Shown: in pieces, positions 34,479 to 43,606 of the stretch | Layout of the letters: each line of letters opens with the position of its first letter | Numbering within the stretch: the stretch's first letter is position 1 | Assembly (NCBI GenBank): GCA_007693435.1 | Contig: REDO01000084.1 | Span: forward strand, 1-48,188 | DNA: 48,188 nucleotides | Reading direction: 5' to 3' | Source of the DNA: Salinarimonadaceae bacterium | GTDB lineage: Bacteria > Pseudomonadota > Alphaproteobacteria > Rhizobiales > Beijerinckiaceae | Program-made: the position numbers and the translations under genes | Notes under the pieces: model-generated | Seen by the model: only the letters and a program-made list of their open reading frames with translations | What the model was told of the DNA's origin: nothing | The model's database searches: none

Positions 34479-35453
34479 TTATTCCGGCAGGTACGTCCCG
34501 TCGATCAGGTCGGCGACGGTCTCGGCGATGTCGGCGCGCGCGTCGAGGACGCCTGCTTCCTGCAATGCGATGCCGGCGGCGAGGATCGCCTCGGCCTGGC
34601 GCGCGCCGATCGGACCGTGGGTCAGTTCCGTGCGTTCGAGCTGGCGGGCGATGACGTTCTCGGGAAGCTGCGTCGCCGCGACGAGCGAGGCGGTGAGCTG
34701 GTCGGGATTGGCGAGCGACCATTCGCGGGCTTCTTCGTAGACCCTGAGCACGCGCTTGACGATTTCCGGATTGGCCTGCGCGAAAGATTCGCGCACGTTG
34801 AGCACGCCCCAGGTGTTGGCTTCGGCGTTGCGGTGGAAGAGGCGCGCCCCGCCGTCGATCTCGGCCGCGGCCATCATCGGATCGAGACCGGCCCAGGCGT
34901 CGACGTCGCCGCGCTCGAGCGCGAGGCGCCCGTCCGCGTGCTGGAGCAGGACGAGGCGCACGTCGCGCTCGGTCAGGCCGGCTTCGGCGAGCGAGCGCAC
35001 GAGGAAGATGTGCGGATCGGTGCCGCGCGTCACCGCGACGCTGCGGCCCTTGAGATCCGCGACGGACTGTACCTCGTCCTTCGTGGTGACGAGCGCGGTC
35101 CATTCCGGGCGCGAATAGACGTAGATCGACTTGATCGGATTGCCGTTGATCTTGCCGATCAGCGCGGCGGCGCCGGCGGTGGAGCCGAAATCGATCGATT
35201 CAGCGTTCAGGAATTCGAGCGCCCGGTTCGATCCGGCGGACTGGACCCAGCGGATCGTGATCCCGTCCTTCTCGAATTCCTGCTCGAGCAGCTTCCGGTC
35301 GCGCAGGACGAGGCTGACGGGGTTGTAGGTCGCCCAGTCGATGCGGATCTCGCTGATCTGGGCCGAGGCGGGAGCCGGCGCGAAGGTCACGGCGGCGAAC
35401 AGGCCGGCGGCGAGGGCGAGCGCCGAGCGGCGGGTGGGGAGGCGGTTCTTCAT
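34479..35453 (-). CDS. ABC importer periplasmic binding protein (SsuA/NMT1-like)
   Basis: A 324-residue secreted protein: signal peptide about 1-31 (MKNRLPTRRSALALAAG... ASA), then an NMT1/SsuA-like bilobed fold with RIDWATYNPVSLVLRDR, ESIDFGSTAGAAALIGKING, SVADLKGRSVAVTRGTDPH and GDVDAWAGLDPMMAAAE. Homologues bind aliphatic sulfonates or taurine. ATG 35453 begins the signal peptide. First gene of a three-gene importer operon, with a -35/-10 pair at 35552-35579. Confidence 0.92.
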   Translation of the reverse strand: MKNRLPTRRSALALAAGLFAAVTFAPAPASAQISEIRIDWATYNPVSLVLRDRKLLEQEFEKDGITIRWVQSAGSNRALEFLNAESIDFGSTAGAAALIGKINGNPIKSIYVYSRPEWTALVTTKDEVQSVADLKGRSVAVTRGTDPHIFLVRSLAEAGLTERDVRLVLLQHADGRLALERGDVDAWAGLDPMMAAAEIDGGARLFHRNAEANTWGVLNVRESFAQANPEIVKRVLRVYEEAREWSLANPDQLTASLVAATQLPENVIARQLERTELTHGPIGARQAEAILAAGIALQEAGVLDARADIAETVADLIDGTYLPE

Positions 35454-35551
35454 GGTTGCTCGCAAATCGTCTGGGAAGGCGCTGCGTCTTTGCTGCGCAC
35501 AAGGGAATTTCGATCGCCCCGCAACAGGTCGCGCCCGTCGGGACGGGCGTT

Positions 35552-35591
35552 CTTTTAAACGAACAGTTCCGTATGTCAAACGATATGTTCG
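35552..35591 (-). promoter_or_regulatory. promoter and dyad upstream of the sulfonate-type importer
   Basis: On the minus strand TTGACA (35579-35574) is followed after 16 bp by TAAAAG (35557-35552), 100 bp upstream of the binding-protein start. CGAACA (35560-35565) and TGTTCG (35586-35591) form an inverted repeat around the -35 hexamer, a possible operator. The -35 is perfect; the dyad is weaker evidence. Confidence 0.5.
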
Positions 35592-35612
35592 GAATTCAGG
35601 CCATGTCCGCCG

Positions 35613-36353
35613 TCACTTCTCCGGCGTCGAAAACGGCCGCAGACGCAGTCGCGTGCGGTGGTCATCGGCCCCGACGCGCTGGCCCTTCGCGTCTTCGCCG
35701 CGATGATAGTTTTTCTGCCAGCGCGCCTCTCGCGCCTCTGTGCCCGGCTGCTTGAGATCACGGTTGAACGATTCCCGGCTCTCCGACCATTCCTTGTGCC
35801 GACGCGCGAGATCGGCGTCGCTCGACAGGGGCCGGATATCCGGCTTGACCTTTTCGAGCAGTCCGCGTCGGACCGGGAAGACGTGGCAGATGGGCTCGCC
35901 CTTCTCGAAACGCACGCGCTGGGCGGTGCGCGTGAAGAGCCAGTTCATCGTGAAGCTGAACGGCGCCCAGTCGGTCTCGACGACGCCGGAAAGCGCTGCG
36001 ATCGCGTCCTTGGGAGCGTTCACGGGGCCGGCGACGAAGAGATCCCAGCCAGGTTCGGTGCGGAATATGGCGGGCACGTGGAAGGTCAGGACGCCGTGTC
36101 CGAAATGGCTTATGGCGCCGGGCGCCGCGCCGTTTTCACCCTCTACGCGGATCGCGTCCATGCCGTCGCCGCCGTCCCATACCGCGATCGTCGTCTGCGG
36201 GCAGAGGATTTCCCAGCCATGGGCGTTGGCGATAGCCAGCGGGAGGCAGCGATAGGCGAAGCGCTGGTTCGTCGCGCTCATCCAATCGCGTTCGGCGGGC
36301 GAGGGCCGGATGTCAAGGGCGTGGCCGTCGACGACGAATGCTGTGAGTTTCAT
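35613..36353 (-). CDS. conserved protein of unknown function (DUF6065-like)
   Basis: A 246-residue cytosolic protein starting MKLTAFVVDGHALDIRPSPAERDWM, with several Trp-rich segments (NAHGWEILCPQTTIAVWDGG, TEPGWDLFVAGPVNAPKD, FSFTMNWLFTR) and a charged C-terminus. It resembles proteins listed as DUF6065, which have no known activity; this match is from memory and only moderate. ATG has AGGGA 4-8 bases upstream. It lies upstream of the importer promoter, 21 bp from the dyad, on the same strand, and is probably its own unit. Confidence 0.7.
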   Translation of the reverse strand: MKLTAFVVDGHALDIRPSPAERDWMSATNQRFAYRCLPLAIANAHGWEILCPQTTIAVWDGGDGMDAIRVEGENGAAPGAISHFGHGVLTFHVPAIFRTEPGWDLFVAGPVNAPKDAIAALSGVVETDWAPFSFTMNWLFTRTAQRVRFEKGEPICHVFPVRRGLLEKVKPDIRPLSSDADLARRHKEWSESRESFNRDLKQPGTEAREARWQKNYHRGEDAKGQRVGADDHRTRLRLRPFSTPEK

Positions 36354-36473
36354 ATGGTCCCTGTGATCGAGGCGGCGAAAGAATGCACGCGCCATGATCG
36401 ACCGGTCGCCGCGATTCGGCTACCTGGTTCGTCGCGCTCGTAAGGAGCGCAGTTCAGATGGGGCTGGAGCGGG

Positions 36474-36656
36474 TCAGTCGCCGCCGCCCGGATCGACCAG
36501 GTTGTCGATGAGAAAGTCGTAAAGGTTGATGGTCGCGGATCCGAGATTGGTCATGCTTGCGACGATGGCGACCGAGACGATGCTGGCGACGAGCGCGTAT
36601 TCAATGGCGGTCGCGCCGGACTCGTCGCTTGCGAACCGTCTGAACAGCGGGGTCAT
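36474..36656 (-). CDS. Flp-type IVb pilin, first copy
   Basis: A 60-residue prepilin: basic leader ending ESG, cleavage expected before ATAIEY, then a single hydrophobic helix (ALVASIVSVAIVASM) with the obligatory Glu-Tyr. It forms tight-adherence pili after cleavage by a CpaA-type peptidase. ATG 36656 has GGGAGGGAG upstream; TTG 36662 is less likely. Its C-terminus (NLYDFLIDNLVDPGGGD) differs from the second copy, so the two are paralogues, not a recent duplicate. It is 114 bp downstream of the second pilin gene. Confidence 0.9.
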   Translation of the reverse strand: MTPLFRRFASDESGATAIEYALVASIVSVAIVASMTNLGSATINLYDFLIDNLVDPGGGD

Positions 36657-36770
36657 CGTCAAGCTCCCTCCCGTTCATCCTAAAGAGTAGCGCCTGCGCG
36701 CGGGGTGCGCGCAGGCGATTGTCCTAAAGGGCGACCCGCAAGCCGCCCCGGCCGAATGGCGTCTGAATGA

Positions 36771-36953
36771 TCAGTCGCCGCCGGCGGCCGCGCCGAGCTG
36801 GCCGGTCACAGCGCCGAAGGTGCCCTGCAGGCCGCCGCCGAGCGCCTGCAGCGCTCCGATGATGGCCACCGCGACGAGGGCGGCGATCAAGCCGTACTCG
36901 ATGGCGGTCGCGCCTGATTCGTCCTTTGCGAAACGATTGAACAGTGTCTTCAT
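36771..36953 (-). CDS. Flp-type IVb pilin, second copy
   Basis: A 60-residue prepilin MKTLFNRFAKDESG|ATAIEYGLIAALVAVAIIGALQALGG with the canonical Glu-Tyr and a Gly/Ala-rich end. AGGAG 7 bases before the ATG. This copy is nearer the consensus and closest to the AT-rich divergent control region. No cpa/tad assembly genes are in the window, so machinery must be encoded elsewhere. Confidence 0.93.
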   Translation of the reverse strand: MKTLFNRFAKDESGATAIEYGLIAALVAVAIIGALQALGGGLQGTFGAVTGQLGAAAGGD

Positions 36954-37387
36954 AGTTCAGCTCCTGTCACGGTTGCCAAGTCTTCGCCCGATGATCGCGA
37001 CACCGTCTCGCCCATCGAGTTCGATAGCGAAATTAGCCCGCGACCGTTTCAATGAAGTTAATTTCTTGGTTCTCCAGAGACTTCGTTGGTAAGAAATCTT
37101 CTATGGTTAACAAATGTTGGAATGAAAACTCTACTAAAATGGGAAATATCAATCTGTTTCTGCATGTAATCATGAGTACATTGTGTTTAACAAAGTCTAA
37201 AACATAAATTCTATTGGCGAGTTCAATCGTTTTGTGGGCTGCGAGCTGAGGCGATGATCTGGCGCGGGTGGTGTGTTCCGGCCGCCGCTAACGTCCGGTC
37301 GCGGCGATCCCGGCCGGATTAGCCATTCGTTCACCAATCTAGGCTGATATGGAAGCCGACAACAGGCAACGCCGAGAGAGCGAACAC
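36954..37387. promoter_or_regulatory. AT-rich divergent region between pilin and pilus-domain genes
   Basis: About 430 bp with no gene. The middle (37040-37230) is strikingly AT-rich in a GC-rich window and has several TTAAC elements, including TTAA-N7-TAAA at 37187-37201, one mismatch from a CtrA half-site pair. It must hold promoters for both directions, but none can be fixed. Confidence 0.5.
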
Positions 37388-38080
37388 ATGCGCCGTCGAT
37401 CAAAACGCGTCTCAACCTGGCTCGGACTCGCGCTGCTCGGCGCCGCTCCATTCGCGGCGCCGGCCCTCTGGCACGTGTCGAGCAGCGCAACGGCCCAGGA
37501 ACAGGCAGGCTCCCCGACGCAAGTTCCGCGTGACGTTGCGCGCCAGCCGCTCGTCGCCGGGCCGAAGACCGTGGAAGCCGATGCGCCGACTGATGCGGAT
37601 GCTTCCGGGGCCGGCGTGTTCGCCATAGACGCCGGTTCCGACGAGACCATGGCCAGCGAGGCGTCGCCCGCCGCGCCCCCGGCTTTACCGGGCGGAACGC
37701 CCATGGAGACGGTGACGGTCCTCGTGGATCACGCGAAGGTCGTGCGGCTGCCTGAGAACACCCAGACGGTGATCGTCGGCAATCCGATCGTCGCCGACGT
37801 GACCGTCCAGCGCAACGGCATCCTCATCGTCACCGGCAAGAGTTACGGTTCGACGAACCTCATCGCGCTCGACCCGGCCGGGATACTTCTCGCCGAATCG
37901 ATGATCAGCGTCCAGGCGCCGACGGAATCCGTGGTGCTCGTACAGCGCGGGCTTGCGCGCGAGTCCTATTCCTGCACGCCGACCTGCCAGCCGTCGCTCA
38001 GGCTCGGCGATTCGCCGGATTATTTCGGGGGTGTCGGCAATCAGGCCACCCAGCGAAACACCCTGGCGACGCAACGCTAA
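37388..38080 (+). CDS. secreted protein with pilus-assembly (CpaC/RcpA) N-terminal domain
   Basis: A 230-residue protein: signal peptide about 1-37, a Pro/Ala-rich linker, then at about 118-185 the 'pilus formation N-terminal' domain seen at the start of CpaC/RcpA secretins (AKVVRLPENTQTVIVGNPIVADV ... GILIVTGKSYGSTNLIALD). The secretin pore domain is missing; a short C-terminus with a Cys pair (YSCTPTCQPS) follows. Such stand-alone versions occur beside flp genes in rhizobia. ATG 37388 begins the signal sequence; ATG 37349 is an alternative. Role in pilus assembly or surface polymer export is inferred. Confidence 0.83.
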   Translation: MRRRSKRVSTWLGLALLGAAPFAAPALWHVSSSATAQEQAGSPTQVPRDVARQPLVAGPKTVEADAPTDADASGAGVFAIDAGSDETMASEASPAAPPALPGGTPMETVTVLVDHAKVVRLPENTQTVIVGNPIVADVTVQRNGILIVTGKSYGSTNLIALDPAGILLAESMISVQAPTESVVLVQRGLARESYSCTPTCQPSLRLGDSPDYFGGVGNQATQRNTLATQR

Positions 38081-38242
38081 AGCCAGTTCGGCCCAACGTT
38101 ACAGTTGCGCATGCGATTTGAGGCGGGCTTGCCGCGCGGCCGCCTGCCGATCATCGGTCTGGGTGGAAGTCGGGCGCTGCGATATCAGGCCTTTCGATCA
38201 GTTCCGCGAGCTTGGCGGCCGTCCGGGCGCGACGGGACGACG

Positions 38243-38277
38243 AAAAGCCCCGGCTTCCGCTTCGGGAGGCCGGGGCT
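38243..38277 (-). terminator. metK terminator
   Basis: Reading the minus strand, stem AGCCCCGGC/GCCGGGGCT (38277-38269 with 38254-38246), 14-nt loop and TTTT, 28 bp past the metK stop. Bases 38081-38242 hold no gene. Confidence 0.75.
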
Positions 38278-38304
38278 CGTCTTCAATGACCCTCGAGGCC
38301 TGGT

Positions 38305-39492
38305 TCAGGCCGCGTTCTGCGCGCGCCCTCCGAAGGCGCGGGCGAGTTCGTCGGCGAGGTCGGTGCTTTCCCACGAGAAGCCGCCATCCTTCTGGGCCTC
38401 GCGACCGAAATGGCCGTAGGCGGAAGTGCGGGCGTAGATCGGGCGGTTGAGCCCGAGCCGCTCGCGGATGCCGCGCGGGGTGAGTTTGACCATCTCGCGC
38501 AGGGCCGCCTGGATTTTGTCGGTATCGACCTTGGCCGTTCCGAAGGTCTCGACATAGAGCGCCACGGGCTCCGAGACGCCGATGGCGTAGGCGAGCTGGA
38601 TCACGCACTTGTCGGCGAGTCCCGCCGCCACGACGTTCTTCGCGAGATAGCGCGCGGCATAGGCCGCCGAACGGTCCACCTTGGTGGGATCCTTGCCCGA
38701 GAACGCGCCGCCGCCATGGGGCGCCGCGCCGCCATAGGTATCGACGATGATCTTGCGGCCCGTGAGGCCGGCGTCGCCGTCGGGGCCGCCGATGACGAAG
38801 CGTCCCGTCGGGTTGATGAAGAGGCGGTCCGCCGGACAGTTCCAGCCCGCCGGAAGGGCGCTCTGGATGTATGGCTTGACGATCTCGGCCACGGCGGCCT
38901 GATCGATCGAGGCGTCGTGCTGGGTGGAGACGACGACGGAATCGACCGCGACCGGCTTTCCGCCCTCGTAGCGAAGCGTGACCTGGCTCTTCGAATCCGG
39001 CCCGAGCAGCTTCTCGACGCCGGATCGGCGCGCTTCCGCCATCGATTGCAGGATACGGTGCGAATAGATGATCGGAGCCGGCATCAGCTCCGGGGTCTCG
39101 TCGCAGGCGTAGCCGAACATGATGCCCTGGTCGCCGGCGCCCTCGTCCTTGTCGCCGGCGGCGTCGACGCCGACCGCGATATCGGCGGACTGCTCATGCA
39201 ACTTCACGACGATCTCGTTGTTCTGCCAGTGGAAGCCGTCCTGCTCGTAACCGATCTCGCGCACGGCGTTGCGCACGCGCTCCTCGATCGTCTCCAGCAC
39301 GCCCGCCGGTCCGCGCACTTCGCCCGCGATGCAGATGAAGTTCGTCGTCGTCAGGGTCTCGCAAGCGACGCGGGACGCCGGATCGGCGGCCAGATAAGCG
39401 TCCACGATTTCGTCCGAGATGCGATCACAGACTTTGTCGGGATGGCCCTCGGAAACGGATTCGCTCGTGAAGAGCCAACTGCGTTGCGACAT
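38305..39492 (-). CDS. metK: S-adenosylmethionine synthase
   Basis: A 395-residue MetK making SAM from methionine and [19 protein letters not shown], the ATP-binding [26 protein letters not shown] and the N-terminal domain are all intact. A near-perfect AAGGAG lies 7 bases before the ATG. The gene is 113 bp downstream of the glycine betaine methyltransferase, which uses three SAM per product, so this copy probably feeds that pathway in addition to general metabolism. No SAM riboswitch was recognised in the gap. Confidence 0.97.
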   Translation of the reverse strand: MSQRSWLFTSESVSEGHPDKVCDRISDEIVDAYLAADPASRVACETLTTTNFICIAGEVRGPAGVLETIEERVRNAVREIGYEQDGFHWQNNEIVVKLHEQSADIAVGVDAAGDKDEGAGDQGIMFGYACDETPELMPAPIIYSHRILQSMAEARRSGVEKLLGPDSKSQVTLRYEGGKPVAVDSVVVSTQHDASIDQAAVAEIVKPYIQSALPAGWNCPADRLFINPTGRFVIGGPDGDAGLTGRKIIVDTYGGAAPHGGGAFSGKDPTKVDRSAAYAARYLAKNVVAAGLADKCVIQLAYAIGVSEPVALYVETFGTAKVDTDKIQAALREMVKLTPRGIRERLGLNRPIYARTSAYGHFGREAQKDGGFSWESTDLADELARAFGGRAQNAA

Positions 39493-39605
39493 TGAATACT
39501 CCTTGGGGATGATCGGACGCGCCGCGCGCTCGGCGCGGAAGGCGTCCGTGAAGAAAGGGGAGGGAGCCGCGCCATGGCGGCGGCGCGGCGAAAGGCGAAT
39601 CGCGG

Positions 39606-41291
39606 TCAGCGCTTGCGGAAGTGGAGGATGCCCCAGGCCATGTAGCCGCTGTCGGCGGCCTTCACCCAGTTATCGAGCCCGACGAGCATCCGGTCCACGA
39701 AGGCCTTGCTGGATACTCCGACGAGGGCGTCGAAGTTTTTGCGCAGCTCCTCGCCGACGCGCTGGTAATGCGTGCGCAGGTTATGCGTGTAATCGACCTG
39801 CCCGACGAGGTCGAAGCCGAGCTTCTCCGCCACCTGGCGGTAATAGGCGAAGGAGCCGAGGCTCTGCAGATGAATGCGGTCGTAGACAGGCTGGAGCACC
39901 CCCTCGGGGCAATCGTCGGCCTGCATCGGATCGGTCATGATGAGCTGGCCCCCGGGCTTCAGGACCCGGTGAGCCTCCTCGAACACCCTCTCGCGATCGC
40001 CCGAATGAAGGATCGCATCCTGCGACCAGACGACGTCATAGGTGCGGTCGGGCGAAGGAATCTGCTCGAACGAGCCGTGCGAGACCTGGATCAGGTGAGC
40101 GAGTTTCTGGCGTCGGTTGAGGAAGCGGTTGGTGTCGTTCTGCGCCTCGGAGATGTTGAGGCAATCGACCGGGCAGCCGAACTTCGCCGCCAGATGCCGC
40201 GCCGCGCCGCCATATCCCGCGCCGATATCGAGAATGCTCGTCTTCTCCGACAGGCCTTCGATCATCGCCGCCATTTTCTCGACGGTGGCCCGACTGGCTT
40301 CCTTGATGTCCTTGGTCTCCTCGTAGAGACCGATATGGATGTCCTCGCCGCCCCAGATATTATAGTAGAAATTGTCGGCTTCGGCGCTGTCGTAATATTC
40401 CTCGGTCACCTCCGCGACGTTCCTGACATCGGCTTTGCCCGTGGCCTTCCCGGAAGCGGGCAGACGGCTGGGCGAAAACGCCTTTTCGACGACATGGACC
40501 AGAAAGTCCGGATCCGTGTCGGCGAAATTCTCCTGGAAGTCGCCATAGGTGCGGATGCGCTGAAACCCCGCTTCCTTGAGGAGCTTGTGCATGTAGCTGC
40601 GGCGCAGCGGGAACATGTTGAGCGTATACTGGCTGCCGTCCGGGAAGGTGTATTTGAACCGGGCGAGGCCATCGTCCACATGCTCCGGCTCGGCCGTCAC
40701 CTGGTCGCCGCAGTAATAGTACTTGTGCTTCGTCGAGAAGCCGTCGTCGAGGATGGTGTCGTAATTGCGCTGATCGATGATCAGGATGCCGTCATGCTTG
40801 AGGGCGGCGTAGAATTCCGCCAGAGCGCGGCGGCGGTCCGCCTCGTCATGCAGGTGGGTGAACGAGTTGCCGAGGCAGATGATGGCGTCGTATTTGCCCT
40901 GGATGTCCTTGTTGAGCCAGCGCCAGTCGGCGTGAGTCAGCTTCAGGATCAGGTCGCGATCCTTGGCGTTCTCGAACGCCTGGTTCAGCATGGCGGCGTT
41001 GCCGTCGACGCTGGTGACGTCGAATCCGGCCTGTAGCAGGCGCACGGAGTGGAAGCCCGTTCCGCAGGCGACGTCGAGCACCTTGTGCTTGCCGCGCGAG
41101 CGCAGAATGTCGATGAAGAAGTCGCCTTCGCTCGCGGCGCGCGCGTCCCAGTCGATCAGTTCGTCCCACTTCTCGACGAAGCTCTTGACGTATTCAGCCT
41201 GATAAATTTCCGTCTCGCGCACCTTCAGCGGGTCGTCGCCGTAGCGCTGTTCGTGGTCGGAGGCGGCTTTAGCCCCGGTGTTCAAAGTCAT
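39606..41291 (-). CDS. fused glycine/sarcosine/dimethylglycine N-methyltransferase
   Basis: A 561-residue double methyltransferase making glycine betaine from glycine in three SAM-dependent steps. The N-terminal half matches glycine-sarcosine methyltransferase (SAM site [10 protein letters not shown], 71-80; [14 protein letters not shown]); the C-terminal half from about residue 295 matches sarcosine-dimethylglycine methyltransferase (second SAM site [10 protein letters not shown] near 352; [23 protein letters not shown]). A Ser/Lys-rich linker ([12 protein letters not shown]) joins them. Betaine is an osmoprotectant, so the cell probably meets salt or drought. GAGGAC upstream of the ATG. metK follows. 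Confidence 0.93.
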   Translation of the reverse strand: MTLNTGAKAASDHEQRYGDDPLKVRETEIYQAEYVKSFVEKWDELIDWDARAASEGDFFIDILRSRGKHKVLDVACGTGFHSVRLLQAGFDVTSVDGNAAMLNQAFENAKDRDLILKLTHADWRWLNKDIQGKYDAIICLGNSFTHLHDEADRRRALAEFYAALKHDGILIIDQRNYDTILDDGFSTKHKYYYCGDQVTAEPEHVDDGLARFKYTFPDGSQYTLNMFPLRRSYMHKLLKEAGFQRIRTYGDFQENFADTDPDFLVHVVEKAFSPSRLPASGKATGKADVRNVAEVTEEYYDSAEADNFYYNIWGGEDIHIGLYEETKDIKEASRATVEKMAAMIEGLSEKTSILDIGAGYGGAARHLAAKFGCPVDCLNISEAQNDTNRFLNRRQKLAHLIQVSHGSFEQIPSPDRTYDVVWSQDAILHSGDRERVFEEAHRVLKPGGQLIMTDPMQADDCPEGVLQPVYDRIHLQSLGSFAYYRQVAEKLGFDLVGQVDYTHNLRTHYQRVGEELRKNFDALVGVSSKAFVDRMLVGLDNWVKAADSGYMAWGILHFRKR

Positions 41292-41907
41292 TGTTGTTCG
41301 TCCTCGTATTGGCCGCGATCGCAAGGCGGAAGCGATGACGGCAGCCCTAAGGCCAAGGTTGCGCGAGCTACGCGTCGTGCGCTGGCGGCTCGCGATGGCG
41401 CGAAGCGGGCGAGCCCGCTTCGAAAGAGGGTGCTCCGCTCGGCTTCCGGTGCGGACGCGGCGGACGGTCTCGCGCTGGAGCCGTTGTCGCAGAGCATCGC
41501 TTCGATTTCGAAAGCAAGCGAAGACCGTTGCGCCGAAAAGCCCAACCGTCCTCCAGCATCCTATCGCGAAAAGAATGAAATTGAAGGGTTACATTCTGAT
41601 TTTTTCGGTGCTATGAAGCGCAACGTTTGTGCCGAGTTCGGAGGGTAAGCAGCCTGAGTAGGCGCGCCTCGGCTACAGTTTCACGAAATGAAGCCCGCGA
41701 TTCGTCAGGCGAACGCGAATTTTGCGCTCTGCATCTAAGAATTTACTCGAAAAACGCGTTGAACTACTTTCAGTAATTCCAGCTCTCTCGCCCGCGCCAA
41801 GCTTTTTTCAGATCGAATGTATATTGCGGCCGGACGCCGTGCTTTCGCAGTCGTGACGCGATGCAAGCGTTTGGACCCGATGCGCTTTCGTTGCGCGCTC
41901 GACCGTT
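41292..41907. other. gene-free region upstream of the betaine methyltransferase
   Basis: About 615 bp lacking any frame with recognisable protein character. GC falls in 41570-41620 and 41720-41830, suggesting control sequences. It separates the molybdoenzyme stop from the methyltransferase start, both minus strand. No promoter pair or hairpin stood out. Confidence 0.5.
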
Positions 41908-42687
41908 CTATATCCCCGCATACCATTCATAGCCACGGTCTTCCCAGAATCCGCCGCGGCCGCGGCCGATCTGGGCGAAGGATTCCACCAGCTCGATGCG
42001 CATGATGTATTTGGCCATCTTGTAGCCGAGCTGCCGCTCGAGACGCAGCCTCACTGGAGCGCCGTAGGGTATCGGCAGCGTCTCGTCGTTCATCTCGTAG
42101 GCGAGAATCGTCTGCGGATGAAAGGCGTCCACCATGGCGATGGATTCATAGTACTGGCCGGATCCGTCCATCGTCTGCTCCAGAGCGTCGGCGCAATGGA
42201 AGACGACGTATCGCGCATTGGCCGCGATGCCGGTTTGTTCAAGCAGATGCGAGAGTTTGACGCCTTTCCACTTGCCGATGCAGCTCCAGCCCTCCACGCA
42301 GTCATGTCGCGTGATCTGCGTCCGCGAGGGCATGGCGCGCAATTCGTCCAGCGAGTAGGAGGTCGGGCGCTCGACGAGGCCGCCGATCTCGAGGCGCCAA
42401 CTGGCGAATCCTTCCGCCGCATGGGCGCGATATCCAGGCTCCTGCGGGTCTGTCGATCCGTTGGCGAGGAAGTACGGCGAGATGTCGGATTCGGAAAATT
42501 CCCTGGCGAGCTGGCCCGAGGAGAGAATGAATCGCTGGACCCGTTCGGTGAGCTTTTCGGCCTGCCCGAGGATGTCGAGCACGCCATCGCTCTTCCCGAT
42601 CGGCCCGCAGCCGGCAAGGCCCGCGACCGCCGCCGCGCCGGCGCCCAGTTTCAGAATCCTGCGGCGGGAAAGTCGGTCATTCGACAT
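41908..42687 (-). CDS. Tat-exported molybdopterin oxidoreductase (sulfite-oxidase fold)
   Basis: A 259-residue enzyme of the sulfite oxidase/MsrP family. N-terminal twin-arginine SRRRILK and lipobox LAGC (C27) indicate export by Tat and probable lipid anchoring. The molybdenum-ligating cysteine lies in TRHDCVEGWSC (C130), with the usual VERPTSYSLDELRAMP before it. It lacks the dimer-forming C-terminal domain of full sulfite oxidases. It overlaps the cytochrome b gene by 11 bp, so the cytochrome is very likely its electron partner, as MsrQ is for MsrP, although the cytochrome here is of another type. Substrate unknown. Confidence 0.9.
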   Translation of the reverse strand: MSNDRLSRRRILKLGAGAAAVAGLAGCGPIGKSDGVLDILGQAEKLTERVQRFILSSGQLAREFSESDISPYFLANGSTDPQEPGYRAHAAEGFASWRLEIGGLVERPTSYSLDELRAMPSRTQITRHDCVEGWSCIGKWKGVKLSHLLEQTGIAANARYVVFHCADALEQTMDGSGQYYESIAMVDAFHPQTILAYEMNDETLPIPYGAPVRLRLERQLGYKMAKYIMRIELVESFAQIGRGRGGFWEDRGYEWYAGI

Positions 42688-43504
42688 TGGCGGCTCCTTT
42701 CGTCTGTCCGCCCGTCACCATCGCGCGCAGGCCGCGCAGCGGTCCCGTCAGAACCACCATCGCCAGATGCACGACGATGAAAAGCACGAGCAGAAAGGCG
42801 GCGACAAAGTGCATGGTGCGCGCGCTCTGGCGACCGCCGAATATGTCGACCATCCACGGGAACGCGGCGTTCATTCCCGGCGACATCGCCCATCCGGACA
42901 CGACGATCACCGGCAGGACCAGGAAGGCTATGCCGAAATAGGCCAGCTTCTGGAGTGGGCCGTATTTCCCGTTATCGGGATGAAAACGGAGCCGAAGATG
43001 GTCGCGTATGTCGGCTCCGATCCGTTTCAGATCGGTCAGAGTGGGCGCGAGGTTCCGGAAAGCATGCCGGCTCGCCAGCCCATGGATGAGATAGATCGCG
43101 CCATTGAGGACAAAGAGCCAGGCGAAGAAGAAGTGCCACCGCCGGCCTTCGGCGAGATTGTTGTCGCCGGGCAGCGTCGACCAGGACGGAAATGCGCGCT
43201 GCTGGAGAGTGTCCGAGGGGCCTTTGGACGCCCCGAGCAGGCCGGTCGTCGTGAACGACACATCGCCCAAGGTGACGAAGCCGCGAAGCCCGTCGGCATT
43301 CGGCGCCGGCTCGGCCGAGATCGCCAGAACCGGATTGTCGAAATCGGAAATTTCGCCGAGATAGAGCGCCGGATGCGCGTTGAATATCTGCAGCCCGCTG
43401 GGCAGCAGGAAGATGATGCAAAGCACGTTCACCCAATGGGTGATCCGCACAGTCAGAGAATGGCGCCGCGTCGCCGATCGGGCGTCGTGCCGGAGCGGTG
43501 TCAT
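42677..43504 (-). CDS. membrane cytochrome b (Ni-hydrogenase/thiosulfate reductase type)
   Basis: A 275-residue di-haem cytochrome b561-type protein with four or five helices. Likely haem ligands are His in VRITHWVNVLCI (H23), RRWHFFFAWLF, YLIHGLASRHAF and MHFVAAFLLVLFIVVHL. A large periplasmic insert (about 40-115) is unusual for the group. It overlaps the molybdoenzyme gene by 11 bp and should pass electrons between quinone and that enzyme. Confidence 0.9.
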   Translation of the reverse strand: MTPLRHDARSATRRHSLTVRITHWVNVLCIIFLLPSGLQIFNAHPALYLGEISDFDNPVLAISAEPAPNADGLRGFVTLGDVSFTTTGLLGASKGPSDTLQQRAFPSWSTLPGDNNLAEGRRWHFFFAWLFVLNGAIYLIHGLASRHAFRNLAPTLTDLKRIGADIRDHLRLRFHPDNGKYGPLQKLAYFGIAFLVLPVIVVSGWAMSPGMNAAFPWMVDIFGGRQSARTMHFVAAFLLVLFIVVHLAMVVLTGPLRGLRAMVTGGQTKGAANVE

Positions 43505-43543
43505 TGGAGTCGTATCCCTGAAGTCGCACCCTTGGAGAATTTC

Positions 43544-43567
43544 GGCCGGGAGCGCTGACTCCCGGCC
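43544..43567 (-). other. strong hairpin between fasciclin and cytochrome b genes
   Basis: A perfect 9-bp stem GGCCGGGAG/CTCCCGGCC with a 6-nt loop, 40 bp after the fasciclin stop and 40 bp before the cytochrome b start. There is no T run in the gene direction, so it more likely protects mRNA or lowers expression of the two downstream genes than terminates fully. Confidence 0.6.
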
Positions 43568-43606
43568 TTGCTTCGCTGTCTTCGATCCGCCTTTTGGCGA
43601 AATCGG

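Noticed and set aside
35549-35569. LexA box (GTTC-N7-GTTC) before the importer
   Set aside because: The two GTTC elements are separated by 13 bases, not 7.
39493-39605. SAM riboswitch before metK
   Set aside because: Some GC-rich pairing is possible but no known SAM aptamer core was recognised.
41049-41648. Plus-strand frame overlapping the methyltransferase start and the gap
   Set aside because: Half lies antisense to the enzyme; no ribosome site, no protein character.
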